From Glaciozyma antarctica PI12 (lineage: Eukaryota > Basidiomycota > Microbotryomycetes > Kriegeriales > Camptobasidiaceae): a stretch of DNA of 64,000 bases. Under the pieces are notes generated by a model, which had not been told where the DNA came from, did no database searches, and saw only the letters and a program-made list of their open reading frames with translations. Numbering within the stretch: position 1 is the first letter of the stretch; each line of letters opens with the position of its first letter. Below are positions 35,761 through 48,790 of the stretch, in pieces. The stretch covers positions 312,032 through 376,031 of the forward strand of contig KZ627157.1 of the NCBI GenBank assembly GCA_002917775.1, read 5' to 3'. Both the position numbers and the translations under genes were made by a program.

Positions 35761-36646
35761 ACACCAGGCGAGATTAAAGGTGGATTTGAGTGGCTCTTCG
35801 GTGTTCTTGTGCGTGGTGTATAAAGGTAAATACAGAGCGACAAATATTGATAATCTGAAGCCCAGTTCAGGCGGGAGAGCGAAGAGCGAGGAGAGGAGCG
35901 AGCGAACGCAGGTTCGACCGATGTCTGCGTTCTGAGGGCTAGCTCGCTGCTCTCCTCTTACAGAGTGTCAATGGCACCTATCTTTATCTGCAGAGGTTCT
36001 GCGAGTGTTCTGCACGAGGAATGGGAGGACCAACGTCAAATCCAACCACATTCCTCCTGCCTTCGCACCGGAGGTCACTGAAAATTGTGCGCAGACAGGG
36101 ACTCGGACACCATCTAAAACAAAGCCATAATACACACCGTCACATCCAGCCCAATCCCCGACTTCCTCTCCACCAGCACTCGTCGTCCTGCTCTTCGCAA
36201 CGGGCTCCCTCCTGCCCTCCTCGCTCTCACTCACCCCCATCGGCAGACGGGCCGGCTCATCTTCATGCGTTACAGATCCAATAATACCGAGGTATTCGAC
36301 CGCGTAGGTCCTGCGTGAGGCGCAGGTGCTTTGGGAGCGACACGTACGGTTTGCTTGCTCTCCGCGGAGATGGTAGAGTCTTGCTCCTGGAGAGAACTGA
36401 CGCTCGACTCTCTGATCAGTCCGCCTTACGCAGTTTCTTCTTTCCTTCATTGCTGTCCTACGCCGGGAGAGAGCGCACTCGGTTAACGAGATCGATTCGC
36501 GTTCAGAAATAGACCTCCTATTGGTCACTTCGCAATGAGCACACCGAGCGTATCTTGCTGCTTCTCTACCTTCTTCCTTCTCGCTTCTATCTTCGCCTCA
36601 GCTTCTTCACAGCTACCTCCACCTCCTCTCAAGACCACAACCAACG
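35761..36646. other. intergenic, upstream of pyruvate decarboxylase
   Basis: About 890 bp. A minus-strand open frame (35968-36528) has splice-like borders and segments such as YLGIIGSVTHEDEPARL and DWAGCDGVYYGFVLDGV, but no family is recognised and no full model could be built. The right end (36490-36646) should be the pyruvate decarboxylase promoter and leader. Confidence 0.3.
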
Positions 36647-39152
<2,506 letters not shown>

Positions 39153-39908
39153 GTGAGGATATGCTCGGGCTTGGATTCGTTTCGCAATATAGATGCAGTG
39201 CTCAGTTCCAGCCTTCGCTCTACTCTGCTCGTCCCTCGCTCTTTCTTCTGCGTTCCTCATTGCGCCGACGACATTCCTGCGAGCGATCGTTTGGGGAGGG
39301 CGAAGGTGGCAGCCTGAGGGGCGAAGAGCAAGGGAAGGGGAGACAAGTGCTTCGCAAACTTGTCGCAGCTCTCCTCGCAACATTCAAAATCCTCCAGTTA
39401 CTCCTCGAATCGACTCTTGCCTCGACAGTAACCCTCAGTATTGCGCAATCTCCTTCGCCCAGTCACACAGGTTCTCCTCGCGTCCTCGCTCCCTCTCGCT
39501 CCATTGGGGATAGTGCCAATTTTTCGCGATTTGGAAAGTTCCGAAAGTGGGGAGATGAGCTCGAATAGAGGGTGTCGGGCGGGGAGAGTGCGGAGGGTGG
39601 TAAGAAAGCCGTGAGGGCAAAAAAGTGAGGACGAAACGACCGGAAGGCTTCGTGGCTCGGTGCGAAACCACTCGCGCGAAACTCACCCAAGCCACGCACT
39701 CTGCGCTCTCCAGGCTTGCTCCAGCTCTACTTTCTCGCGACCGCCTGCTTTGATAGAGCGAGCTCTAATTTCCGAACGTAGCCACAGCTCTTCCACTCGA
39801 CCATTTCTTCGTGCTTGGGCTCGAGCTGCGCATTGGACCCCTTCCCCGTCTTCGGCGCCTGAGCTCTCTGACTCTCCAAGCTCTTCCTCCCGCCATCCGA
39901 CCTTAGCG
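39153..39908. other. intergenic, decarboxylase to RBR gene
   Basis: About 755 bp with no recognisable gene. Contains the decarboxylase 3' UTR and the promoter of the RBR gene at 39909. Open frames on both strands lack homology and proper starts. Confidence 0.35.
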
Positions 39909-40736
39909 ATGGACGACGAACTCGCTCTCATCTCCCTAGTCACCAAGCTTCACCTCTCCGACCTTGCAGAGCTCGAGCAGTCCGCCAAAGGGAAAGGCCC
40001 CGCAGGGACGCTCACGAACAAACAGGCCGCTTTCCAGATCTACGAGCACGAGTTGGAAGCGACGCAGCTGTGGGAGTCGGACCGGAGACTTGCTTTGAGC
40101 TTGAATGCTGCAGTGTGGGCGGATGGAGCGCTCGTTGCTCAGTTCGAGGAGGTGGAGCGGGTCGCGACGACGGATCGCGAGCTGGCGCTTACGGCCTCGA
40201 GGGGACAAGCAGCACCCACCGAAGCAGCTCAACAGTACCCCATCCGTTCCGCCGAGTTCAGGACGTGCATCTGTCACCGGGAGTTCTGCTATCTCTGCGC
40301 CGCGCCTTGGCTCAACAAGAAGGCGACCTGCAGCTGCCCCATCTGGGATGAAGACCGGCTCGTCGAGGCAGCTCGCGGTCGCGTCGCAGCGCAGGAGGAG
40401 AATCGACCTGCGGTGGCTCCTCGAGTTCATGCGGAGCGCGTGCGCGAGATGGTCGAGGAGCTTCGTACGGCCCAGCTTCTTCACCTCAGTTCGAGCGCAG
40501 CAGCTGGTATGTGCGACTTTGCAGGCGAGAACCACCAGTGCACGCATCAAGATTGGTACCTTCGTCAAGGCCCGGGGCAGTGCGCGTCGTACTTTCAACA
40601 CCTCAATCGCTATCTTCTGGTGCGTCGACTCTCCACTCTGCATCCCTACAAAGTTTTGGCTGACGAATCGCGTCGTTAGCGGTGTCGCGGATGCGATATG
40701 CTCGCCTGCGTGCGATGCCGTAGGAATCGTCTTTGA
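39909..40736 (+). CDS. RBR-type ubiquitin ligase lacking RING1 and IBR
   Basis: Start MDDELALISLVTKLHLSDLA opens the helical N-terminal region usual for these fungal RBR proteins (NKQAAFQIYEHELEATQ, LTASRG). The sequence then jumps straight to the end of RING2: CICHREFCYLCAAPWLNKKA then CSCPIWDEDRLVEAARG. A helical linker and the C-terminal Cys cluster follow; after an intron (GTGCGT donor, CTGAC branch, GTTAG acceptor) it reads RCRGCDMLACVRCRRNRL, stop at 40734. RING1, IBR and the first part of RING2, including the catalytic Cys, are absent, so transfer activity is unlikely. The missing middle matches what the next gene encodes. Confidence 0.65.
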
Positions 40737-41108
40737 AGAGTCGCTTCCTCCCTCCCTCCCCTTTCCCCTCCTTCTTCGCATTCTTCGTACCTAGCCTAGC
40801 TTCTTCGACCATCCCCCCTCTCTTTCAGTCCGCCCCCCCCCCTTGGCTCGCTTTTGTTGGGAATACAACGTACAGTCGTTTGGAGATCGAGCAGCAGGCC
40901 TTTTCCTTTCGTCAAATCCACGAGCATCGAGGAAAGCGTTCCTTCTGCGTCTCCCTCTTGCACCCAAAGTCCGCGGAGCTTAGCTCTCGAGGCACGGCTC
41001 AGCTTTCGGTCCCATTTCGCTTCTCTCCTGCTCGCAAGCACGACCCGCGTCTTTTTAAACTCCAGCTACCCGCAACGCTAGCGACGTACCTTTAGGGCGG
41101 CAGTCAAG
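40737..41108. other. spacer between the two RBR halves
   Basis: About 370 bp, pyrimidine-rich at the left. No segment resembling the missing RBR parts was recognised. It presumably serves as promoter and leader of the second gene. Confidence 0.35.
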
Positions 41109-41753
41109 ATGAACACCGACCTCACCGCCTCCTGCGTCGTCTGCGGAGACCGCTCTCTCGCAGTCTCGACGATCCGGGTCCCCTGCACTCAGCACCACCA
41201 ATACCACCCATCCTGCCTCCGCCTCGCCTTCCTCCACACGACGCACGACGAATCTCTCCACCCCCCTCGCTGCGACGGCATCGCAATCCCTCTCGACCTC
41301 GCTCGCCCGCACCTCTCTTGCGCCGAGCAGGAAGCGTACGAGCTCAAAGCGGTAGAGCTCTCCACGGTTAGCAGGGTCTATTGCTCGAATTCCGCGTGCT
41401 CCGAGTTCCTGGGGCCAACGTCGGAGACGAGCTTTGCCCTTGTGTGCGGGAGGTGCGGGACCTTGACGTGCGGAGCTTGCAGGGCGCGCTGGCACGGGGA
41501 GAAGAAGATTTGCGGAGCAGCGAAGGACGAGGAGGTTGCTGCTGTGCTGGCGAGGGACTTCAAGGACCAGCGATGCCCAGCTTGCCGGCGCATGGTGGAA
41601 CGATTGAGTGGCTGCCCACACATGTGAGTCTTTCCTATGCTCTCGCGACTCGGGAATCCACTCACACGCTCTCACAGCCTCTTTCGCTGCCAGCAGCAGT
41701 TTCGCTATCACTGCGGAGCTGCATGGAAGACTTGCGTGTGTCCCACTCGGTAG
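41109..41753 (+). CDS. RBR-type ubiquitin ligase core, lacking N- and C-terminal regions
   Basis: Start MNTDLTASCVVCGDRSLAVS leads directly into RING1 (CTQHHQYHPSCL, PPRCDG), then IBR (RVYCSNSACSEFL, LVCGRCGTLTCGACRARWHG), then RING2 start CPACRRMVERLSGCPH with the likely catalytic Cys in SGCPH. After an intron (GTGAGTC donor, CTCACAG acceptor) the frame reads ILFRCQQQFRYHCGAAWKTC and stops soon after (41751). Compared with its neighbour's CHREFCYLC, two expected zinc-ligand Cys are changed (HILFRC for HMTCxC, FRYHC for FCYLC). The N-terminal helices and the C-terminal Cys cluster present at 39909-40736 are absent. Confidence 0.6.
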
Positions 41754-42471
41754 CGACTTTCGGTTCGTCGCTTCCTCGCTAGGGGTTTGCGTTTCGCTCA
41801 TGGATTCTTCTACTTACGCCGCAGAGCTTACGGCTTCTGTGGCTCATCTTGGACGACGCGGCGCGCGGAATTAATAGCCTTCGCAAGCTTGTCTGCGTCA
41901 AGCTCGCTCCGCAACTCGCTCTTTAGTCGCTGCTCCATCCACGCAACTGCTCCTCCGGCCGATAACACTTCACCGGTCCAGCTTGAAATCACGCCATGGT
42001 TGCCTCTGCGTTTGAAGTAAAATGGACGCCGAAGAGTCCTCGCTTCGCTCCACGCTGCCACTGCTTCGATCTTCGAGCGGAGACCTTGCTCTCTAAACAA
42101 CGCTCCTCTCCTTAAATTCCATTGCTTTTACTCTATACTGAATAGCACTACTGCTTTCAGGAACCCCGTACGCCCCATTATAACCACCGCGCGCTTTCCG
42201 TCCTCGCTCCTGCCTGCTACCCTCCGCTCGCCTCCTCCTTCTCTACGCTGCATGATTCCTCAACCGAATCCTTCTGCTCCTAATTCCAGAATTGCCAAAA
42301 GTGCTTCGCGACGAAAGGAAGAGGGAGGGAGGGACCTCCAGCGCCGCGCGGAATGCAAGGTCCGAAGGTGGCGAGGATGTAGGATGGAGGGGTGTCGTCC
42401 CCCGGACCGCCGAGGGCTGCGAGCCATCTCGATGTTTAGATCCTTCGCAAGGAGGCTCGGCTCCGAAAGAG
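41754..42471. other. intergenic
   Basis: About 720 bp. The left part is the downstream region of the RBR core gene; the middle (42100-42180) is relatively AT-rich. No gene was recognised. Confidence 0.3.
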
Positions 42472-42797
42472 CTAAAAGTTGCGCAAGACGCTTCCTAACG
42501 CCTGCCAGACTCGTCAGTACTCGCTTCGCGCACGAGGAAGACAAATCTGCCTCGCTTCTCGACCGGATGGACACTCAGCCATTTTACCGCCTCCTTGATC
42601 TCGTCATTCCTCCTCTGCCGCTTCTCCTCGTGTCCCAGCGCCGGCGTAAGCGGCGGGGTAAGGGTGGATTGGAATGTACGGAGGGAAGTGTCGTGAAGTT
42701 CTTGTGAGGAGCGGGAGAGGTCGAGAGGGTTATGAAAGGTGTTGAGAGAGGCGTAGGGTGATACTCGGCTGGAGGAGCTGCTGGAAAGCGACGACAT
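42472..42797 (-). CDS. unknown 87-aa protein with WLS helix module
   Basis: Two exons (42564-42797 and 42472-42501) with a 62-nt intron; exon lengths 234 and 30 keep frame exactly. The product starts MSSLSSSSSSRVSPYASLNT, has a Thr/Pro/Leu-rich middle, then a strongly charged helix EEKRQRRNDEIKEAVKWLS, and ends HPALGSVLRNF. It is a shorter relative of the protein at 34256-35196, sharing the (S/T)PY(A/G)(S/A)L segment and the helix ending WLS. The charged helix may be an interaction surface. No known family. Confidence 0.5.
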
Positions 42798-43729
42798 TCC
42801 AGGTCCGCGAAGGAGTCCTGTGGAGGAGATCGAAGGCGGCGAAAGCTGGAGAATCGGTTAGGGATGGCTGGCAGAGGGTGAGAGGAGGAGGACAAAGAGC
42901 GTGGCCTGCTCCTTGAAAACCTCGCTGGAAGAATCAGGCTAGTCAGGTCGAACAGGAACCGAGGAGGAGACCGAGATTCGAAAGTCCAGCCCCCTGTCGA
43001 TCTCTCGGAAGCGCTTCCGTAGTTCCCCTCCTTCCGTGTACGTCCAGCTGGCGCAGGCTGGTGCGCTTGACAAAGGGCCAACCGCGCTCCTACCTGCACC
43101 TCTACATGCGCGCGAGGAACCCGAGGAAGAGAACGACACGCGCCAGCCCTTGTAATTTTTTTGCTCGCGACCTTCTTGCGTCTCTCACACGACTGTTCCG
43201 AGTTCCGTATTCTTGTCTTTGCCGAAATCGTTCAGGCAGATTCCTGGCACCAGCATGGCCCAGCGCCGGGGACTCAGAGGGTGAACTCGGTCAAATTGCA
43301 GACGCAGGAAGTCCGGGCGACAAAGCTGAGGTTGCGAACTGCTGGCGGAGTCGACTGAGCTTCGTCCAGGAGAAGCGGAAGAGGGAGAAGAGCGCGTTTA
43401 ATCGAGAAGCGAGCGCCAAAAGGCCGAGGCAGCGTGGCAGGACGTCCTCCCGCCTGCCGTCGCAGTTCCGCTCCTCGCTCCCTATCGTCTCAGAACGAAC
43501 GCACTGCTGCTCCGTACAAAAGAGGAAAAGCACATCTGCAGTGCGAACGTGTAGAGAGGCCGTCGTGAGAACGGTGACGGAGGTACGCAGTTTCGTCGAG
43601 GTGCGAGCAGTCGAGCACCGCTGAAAGAAGCAGAAGCGAGCAGGTGGAAGCACGACGCACACGGAACGTTTCGGCACATATGCGTATTAGCTAACCTCCA
43701 CCTCCAAACTACGGCTCCGAACTCGAGAA
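42798..43729. other. intergenic
   Basis: About 930 bp between the small WLS gene and the WBP4-like gene. A minus-strand frame near 43140 (SFSSSGSSRACRGAGRS) has no support. No repeats or RNA genes were recognised. Confidence 0.3.
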
Positions 43730-44773
43730 TCATCGCTTCCTCGCATCCTTGCCCAGCATCTTCCGCTTCTTGAAGAAACCTCCTCCCGCAGCAGGCGCCT
43801 CCACCGCCGGCTTGACGTCGTCCAGACCTGCTGGTACGACTCCCTCGTCCTCCTTGACGCCCTCCTCCTCCTCCTTGACTCCCTCCTCGAACATCAAGAT
43901 CGATTCCTCCTCGAGCTGAACCTCGGCCCATCCGCTCTTCGTCGTCGCCGCAGGCTTCTGCTTCCGTTCCACCAGCCCCTCCTCGTCGCGCTTCTCCCAC
44001 TTCAGCTTCGCCTTGACTTTCTCCTCCTCCCGCAGCGCCTCCTCCTCCTGCAACGTTAACCGCTTCCGCTTGAGCTTGATCGCGACCTTGCTCGGATCGT
44101 ACATCTCGTCGTCCCGCAGCTCGCGCGTCTTCTCCTTGTCAAAGTAGTCGGAAGCCTTCTTTTCGACCGGCTTGACTTCGTCCTCGTCCTTGTAGTCCAT
44201 GATCGGCTCCCACTCTGGCGCAGCCGGAAGTGGCGGAGGCTTTACGACGCGTTCCCACTCGCCAATCCTGCCCTCGTTCCTGCACGCTTCTAGCTCGGCA
44301 TTGAAAAGCTCGGCTTCGGCGTCGACGAAGCCTAGAGATTCGGCGGTCGAGTAGTTGGCGTAGGGATCTGAGGAGGAGGCGACGGGACGCGAACGACGGG
44401 GAGGGGGAGCGGTGGAAGTGGAAGCTAGTCCGTCGGCTGCCATGGCGAGGTTTGCGGCCTGCGTTAGTGCGTCAGCCCATCCTCAGCAGGGAGGAGGAGA
44501 GACGTACGGCTTCCATCCGAGCTATCTCGCGTGACTCCTCCGCCTTGTCGCGCAGGTCCTTCTCGCCCTTCTTGTAGATCTGAGTAATGTAGCGGTCATA
44601 GTTGCCCTTGTGGCGAAGGCCAGTCTCGTGTTGAACGCGTGACTGTGGAGAGGCGGAGTCAGGGAGCTGTTTGAGCAGGTGTGGATGGGGGAACACACAG
44701 GCTTGTCGTCTGCGATGTAGATGCTGCAGTACTTGCAGTAGTAGCGCGCCTTCGAGACCCAGTACTCGGACAT
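43730..44773 (-). CDS. U1-type zinc-finger splicing factor, WBP4/FBP21-like
   Basis: Start 44773: MSEYWVSKARYYCKYCSIYI, then RVQHETGLRHKGN after an intron. This is a matrin/U1-type finger (C-x2-C...H-x5-H) at the very N-terminus, as in WW-binding protein 4, an early spliceosome component. A basic helix YITQIYKKGEKDLRDKAEES follows, then a low-complexity middle and a C-terminal charged region with WEPIMDYKDEDEVKP, KLKRKRLTLQEEEALREEE and EEESILMFEEGVKEEEE. It ends FFKKRKMLGKDARKR, a likely nuclear signal. No WW domains are present. Three exons; the frames join cleanly. Confidence 0.75.
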
Positions 44774-46091
44774 CTCGAGCGCTTGAGGGGGTGGAGGAGG
44801 TCAAGCCGTCGCGAGTTGCTTCTCTTCGACCTGCTTCGAGGGCGAGGCGCTTCTCCCTCCTACTCTGCTCTTCTTCGCACTCTCCTTACTGCTCTCCAGC
44901 CATTCACCCAAGTCGGCTCCCCTCAGAGATCGTCTCCCCGCGCCGGTTCCTCCAGCGAAACGGGAGTCACCTCTCGCGCCCGCGACAGCCTACCTCGTTG
45001 AGGCGTGGGCGGACGTCCTCTCCCCTGCGCAAAAACGGCTTTATTGCCGCAACTGCGACCCGTGTACCGCTTCACCGCTCCCCGCCTCGGCGCCCGCACC
45101 TCGGCTCCCGCACCTCAGGCTGCTCGCCGAGTGAGCTGGGCTTTTGGAACGTAGGAATGGATACTGCTGCCTTTGTCGTCAGCGGGTGCGGACCGTGTTG
45201 GGTGTAAGCTTGCTACATCTCACCCCTCCCTTCATCGCTTTGCCCCTGTTGCCACCTGCGCTATCCTCCCTCCTTCACCAACACCACCACCCCCACCCCC
45301 ACGTCATCACCTTTAACTCGGGGACTTTCTGCGCACCAGTCCATTCTCAATCCGCTTTTAACTCACAAATCACTCACCGGGACCTCGCTCGCCGCTTGCT
45401 CACCTCCTCAAAAGGCTGCAGAGAAACGACAAAACCTGCATGCTTGAGACCGAAGCAGTCGAGAAGTCTGCCACACGTAGCACTTCAGACGAGGTCTTTG
45501 GAGAGGGGTTCTCCAAGAGAGCCTGCCTGTCGACTTGCATCAGTCCTCACTCCCTCTCACGCAAGTAGCTCAGGCCAATTTTTGCCACGCGCCGCTCTTC
45601 AGATGGTTTCAGATGGAAAGCAGGACCAGCGGCAGGCATTCCGGCTTTGCCTTCCTTGCGGTAGGGTGAGTCTCGCTCGGCCTGCCTTGGTGCTCAGCTG
45701 AACCCCTGCGAGTAACGCGCCACGGGGGCTGCTGGTCCATCCACGTCTCAGTACAAGCGTGCTGATGTCGCCTTGCTCACAGCTTGAAAGAATGCTCGGG
45801 GAATCAAGCTGGTTGAGGGAGATGTGTGTTGACCTACGTCAAGCTGGGAGCAGTGGGAGACAGCTGCTGTTGAGTGCTCAGTCATGAGGTGAAATTTCTC
45901 GCTGTCCGCATGCACTGCTCTGCTCGGCTGTGCTGTTGGAGCTGCTTTTCACCCGCCACAAGCTCCCTCCGCTCCTCGGGCAGCGAGGTGGATTAAAATC
46001 TCGCACCTGCGAAGGGATTGTTTTTGGTGTAACGGGCATGGGGAGCCGCTTTCAAGAGCTGTCAAGAATTTCTGTCAGATGCATCAACTGA
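44774..46091. other. gene-poor region
   Basis: About 1.3 kb without a supportable gene. A short frame at 45602 (MVSDGKQDQRQAFRLCLPCG) is followed by GTGAGT, so it could be a first exon of something unrecognised, but no partner exon was found. From about 45700 the base composition drops toward AT and recognisable coding features vanish. Confidence 0.3.
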
Positions 46092-46275
46092 AGACACAGC
46101 CAGCAAGGGTAGAGCCGGGCCCGAGAGGACAGCACTGCAGGAAGACAGGGTGGCTGGCGCGGTCCCGTTCCTCTCTCTCGCTCCCTCACCCTCACCACCT
46201 CATTCGTAGCTGCTTGCTGGTTACTGATGCACCGATGGGGTGCCTCCGTATATTCCACCAGGACAAAAGACCATC
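46092..46275. repeat. dispersed repeat R1, copy A
   Basis: About 185 bp, related to 47827-48013 in the same orientation. Shared blocks include GACACAGCC at the left, GCACTGC, the core TGGCTGGCGCGGTCCCGTTC, ATTCGTAG/TTTGTAG, and ATTCCACC/GTTCCACC followed by AAAGACCA at the right. No ORF and no clear terminal inverted repeats. Class unknown; a short non-autonomous element is plausible. Confidence 0.5.
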
Positions 46276-47826
46276 AGACTAAAGGTACCACCGCTCTACC
46301 AAGGATCTCTCACACAATCTCTCACTCTGAGTCCTCCTCGCAATCCCTTTCAACACCGTTGACTTCCTGTCTCTGAGGAAGATGTGGTCTTTTGTGAAGC
46401 TTCCGTCTGAGGTTGGAGGTTCTGCCTCTTCAAAGGATCACACGAGAGTTGAGGGGAGGTAGCAAGGTGGGCCGAGGTTGAGTTTGGGCGATACTTCTCT
46501 CTCTCTCTGTCAATATCGCGGTCGCTACTGCTGCTCGAGATCCCAAGGTGTACATGTGATGATTCCAAAAGGGGAAGACGGAGGGTGACCTGTTTTATAG
46601 GTGTGCGGGGGTTTATCAGAGGCGAGTGCAGACTGGCTTCTGACTCGAGTGTTGCTGATGAGGGTGCTGCCGCTCATGCTCACCCGGGCCATCACTCTGC
46701 CAAATAGATAATTGCAATTCCTGGTTACATCTGCACAGATACAGATAGATGTACAGATAGCCCAGATACTATCTGCGGACATATAGATTGCCCTAGCTAT
46801 GTACGTCCGCCGCAGGTGCGATAAAATCCATGCATATGCACGCATATGCACAGATTTGAGCGCACATAGACGCATATGCTGAGGCAGAAGATAGAGGGAG
46901 CTGCCCTAAGTAATACTCAGCATCAGACATGCGGAATAAAGCACAGAAAGGAGAGCAACAGGAGGAGTGAGCCCTCGGAGGTCTCGCTTGCTCTCTGAAT
47001 TTTTGGAGTAGGGTTTGTGGTGAGGCCCAGCAGCAGTTTCCCAACTTTCTTCCACCTGTTCATCGCACACTGGACCCTTTTTTCTTCCAGGAGGACTTCA
47101 GCTCAGGTTAGGGCTTGAGGGGGTCGGATCCGGAGCTCTTTCTCGTCTCTCTGGGGTTCCGCAACTGACCTATATGCACCGGGTCTGCGGTTCTATATAC
47201 GCTTGGTCTGAAGAGGGTCATGTATATACAGCTCTAATTGTCTGTTTGCTATCTGCACCAGTTCAATTTGGCAGTGCTCGCTCGCTCCATGGACGTGATC
47301 CTCCTCATCGATCCAGCTGAATTCTACTGCTCCTGGCTTATCGTTCCTTCCCGCTCCCTCCACAATATTTTTGTTTGAGGTGCGCAGGCCATTCATCAGT
47401 TGCAGCAAGAATGTGAGTTGGATTCTCAATTAACTTTTGGGACCTTGGCGTAGCTTCTCCTCTTCGTCTCTCCCCATGGACCTCTCCCCATTGACCTCCC
47501 CCTATCAACCTCTCCCCTGCACCATACTCCCCACTCCCTCCCTCCCCCGTCAGTCTTTCAAAACCTATGTAGACTCGATTATCTGTTACTCCTCGAGAGA
47601 AACGCCTTGATTCACCCTCGCCGGACTCCCGCCTTTGCCTCCTCGATCCCTCGTCCCCCAAGCCGGTATTCTAGACTCGTTCACTGCACTGCGAGTCTCA
47701 GCGCTGCCTGAGACTGGTGGTTCCTGCACCAATCCCACCTTGCGAGCGAATTTTTCAATGTTGTGCATGAGGAGCCCACTGCTAAGAGCTGGCAAAGATG
47801 TCCGTAGGATAGAGAGAATCACCGGA
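46276..47826. other. AT-richer, repeat-prone gene-poor DNA
   Basis: Contains GATA-rich microsatellite-like DNA near 46735-46790 (repeated CAGATA/AGATAG) and three copies of the palindrome GCATATGC at 46832, 46842 and 46872. No ORF here resembles a known protein and no splice pattern was found. Confidence 0.35.
46832..46879. repeat. three GCATATGC palindromes at 10/30-bp spacing
   Basis: GCATATGC occurs at 46832-46839, 46842-46849 and 46872-46879, so starts are 10 and 30 bp apart, near multiples of the helical turn. Could be a binding-site cluster or a simple repeat remnant. Confidence 0.5.
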
Positions 47827-48013
47827 ATGACACAGCCGGTGGAGGTAGACGGGCCTGAGCGGAGAGCACTGCGGCAATGCAGAGTGGCTGGCGCGGTCCC
47901 GTTCCTGCTCCCTCACTGCCTCGCATTGTCACCTTGTTTGTAGAGAGTGCTCGCTCGTTGTTGTGATGTACTGAAGGGGTGGTGTATGTTCCACCGGCAA
48001 CAAAGACCACCCA
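47827..48013. repeat. dispersed repeat R1, copy B
   Basis: Second copy of the repeat at 46092-46275, same orientation, diverged with small indels but sharing the core TGGCTGGCGCGGTCCCGTTC and both ends. It lies about 180 bp from the tRNA-Thr gene. Confidence 0.5.
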
Positions 48014-48186
48014 ACGAAACCGCTGGAGTTAGTCCTCGGCAGTGTCGGCGGCGAGGTCAGTTCAAAGACCAGCTGTGAGGGTAGTTTTTCTGTTGGGGCT
48101 GGCAGGAGAAAGCAGCGATCTCGCCACCTTGCCTTGCTTGCATTGTTGTACACTGACAAAAAAGAGGATAGCATTTCCTCTGAGGG

Positions 48187-48193
48187 AAAAAAA
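48187..48193 (-). terminator. Pol III terminator (T7) of tRNA-Thr
   Basis: Seven A on the plus strand, i.e. seven T on the coding strand, beginning two bases after the tRNA discriminator. Confidence 0.75.
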
Positions 48194-48195
48194 GT

Positions 48196-48277
48196 TGCCC
48201 ACGAGGTGGATTGAACACCCGACCTCCGCATGGACGAAAATACGAGTGCGGCGCAGCTGCCACTGTGCTACGTGGGC
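48196..48277 (-). tRNA. tRNA-Thr (anticodon CGU) with 9-nt intron
   Basis: Decodes ACG. Acceptor stem GCCCACG pairs fully with CGTGGGC; positions 8-9 are TA. The D arm has GCA/TGC pairs and a GG-containing loop. Anticodon stem CCGCA pairs with TGCGG; the loop begins CTCGTA, so the anticodon is CGT, and nine extra nucleotides (TTTTCGTCC) sit after position 37, the canonical intron site. T arm GGGTG-TTCAATC-CACCT. Discriminator A, then a T7 terminator. All stems hold, so the gene is probably functional. A degraded copy of its anticodon region lies 156 bp away (see 48391-48526). Confidence 0.85.
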
Positions 48278-48316
48278 AGCTTGGTGCCCGTGAAACAGAA
48301 AAACCACTATCAAATA

Positions 48317-48526
48317 ATTGCGGTGCTCCAGCAAAAATGGCGGCTCCGTGCTCCTGTCCTTTCTTATCGAAGAAAAAACCTCCTCACGCACAAAAATACG
48401 AGTACGACAAAACCAGCAGAAAAAAACACGGGCAAAAAAAAACCGCGACAAAAAAAAAACGCTCAACAACCATTGCGGTGCTCCAGCAAAAATGGCGGCT
48501 CCGCTCCTCTGCTCCTGTCCTTTCTT
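48317..48526. repeat. imperfect tandem duplication, about 155-bp unit, next to tRNA-Thr
   Basis: The segment starting ATTGCGGTGCTCCAGC at 48317 recurs at 48472. The tRNA anticodon-region sequence at 48235-48250 recurs in altered form at 48391-48406, the same offset (155-156 bp). The second unit keeps only a vestige of the tRNA and has poly-A tracts in place of its ends. Confidence 0.6.
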
Positions 48527-48591
48527 TGCCCTGAAAAATCTTTCTTTCCCTCAGATTGCTCAGTACCACAACCCCAGCAGAAAAGCACCCC

Positions 48592-48790
48592 AAAAAAAAT
48601 CTGCCGTCTGCGGGATTCCAAAGCTCACTGGCCGAAGCCGCCCTCCACCCCCTGACTCCTCTCCCCAGATTCTCGTGCGGGGACCTGTGCACCTCTCATA
48701 TACATCGCAAGAAAAGGGAAGGAAGGCGTGTAAGCCGCACAATCACTCAGAAAACGATTTTGATCTTCGAGCAGCGAGGAGGCGAATCGA
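48592..48790 (-). mobile_element. tRNA-derived SINE-like repeat R2, copy C
   Basis: Read on minus, a TTCGCCTCC start and TGCTC-containing A-box-like segment are followed by ACGAGAATCTGGGGAG and CGGCCAGTGAG. A B-box-like TTTGGAATCCCGCA follows, ending in a T8 tract. Related copies at 52476-52529 (plus, 3' part only) and 52769-52968 (minus). About 200 bp, no ORF. It fits a Pol III-derived short element; the 5' end is imprecise. Confidence 0.45.

Noticed and set aside
46276-47826. Centromere or telomere-proximal DNA
   Set aside because: Gene-poor and AT-richer but short, without telomeric repeats or long arrays, and flanked by normal genes.
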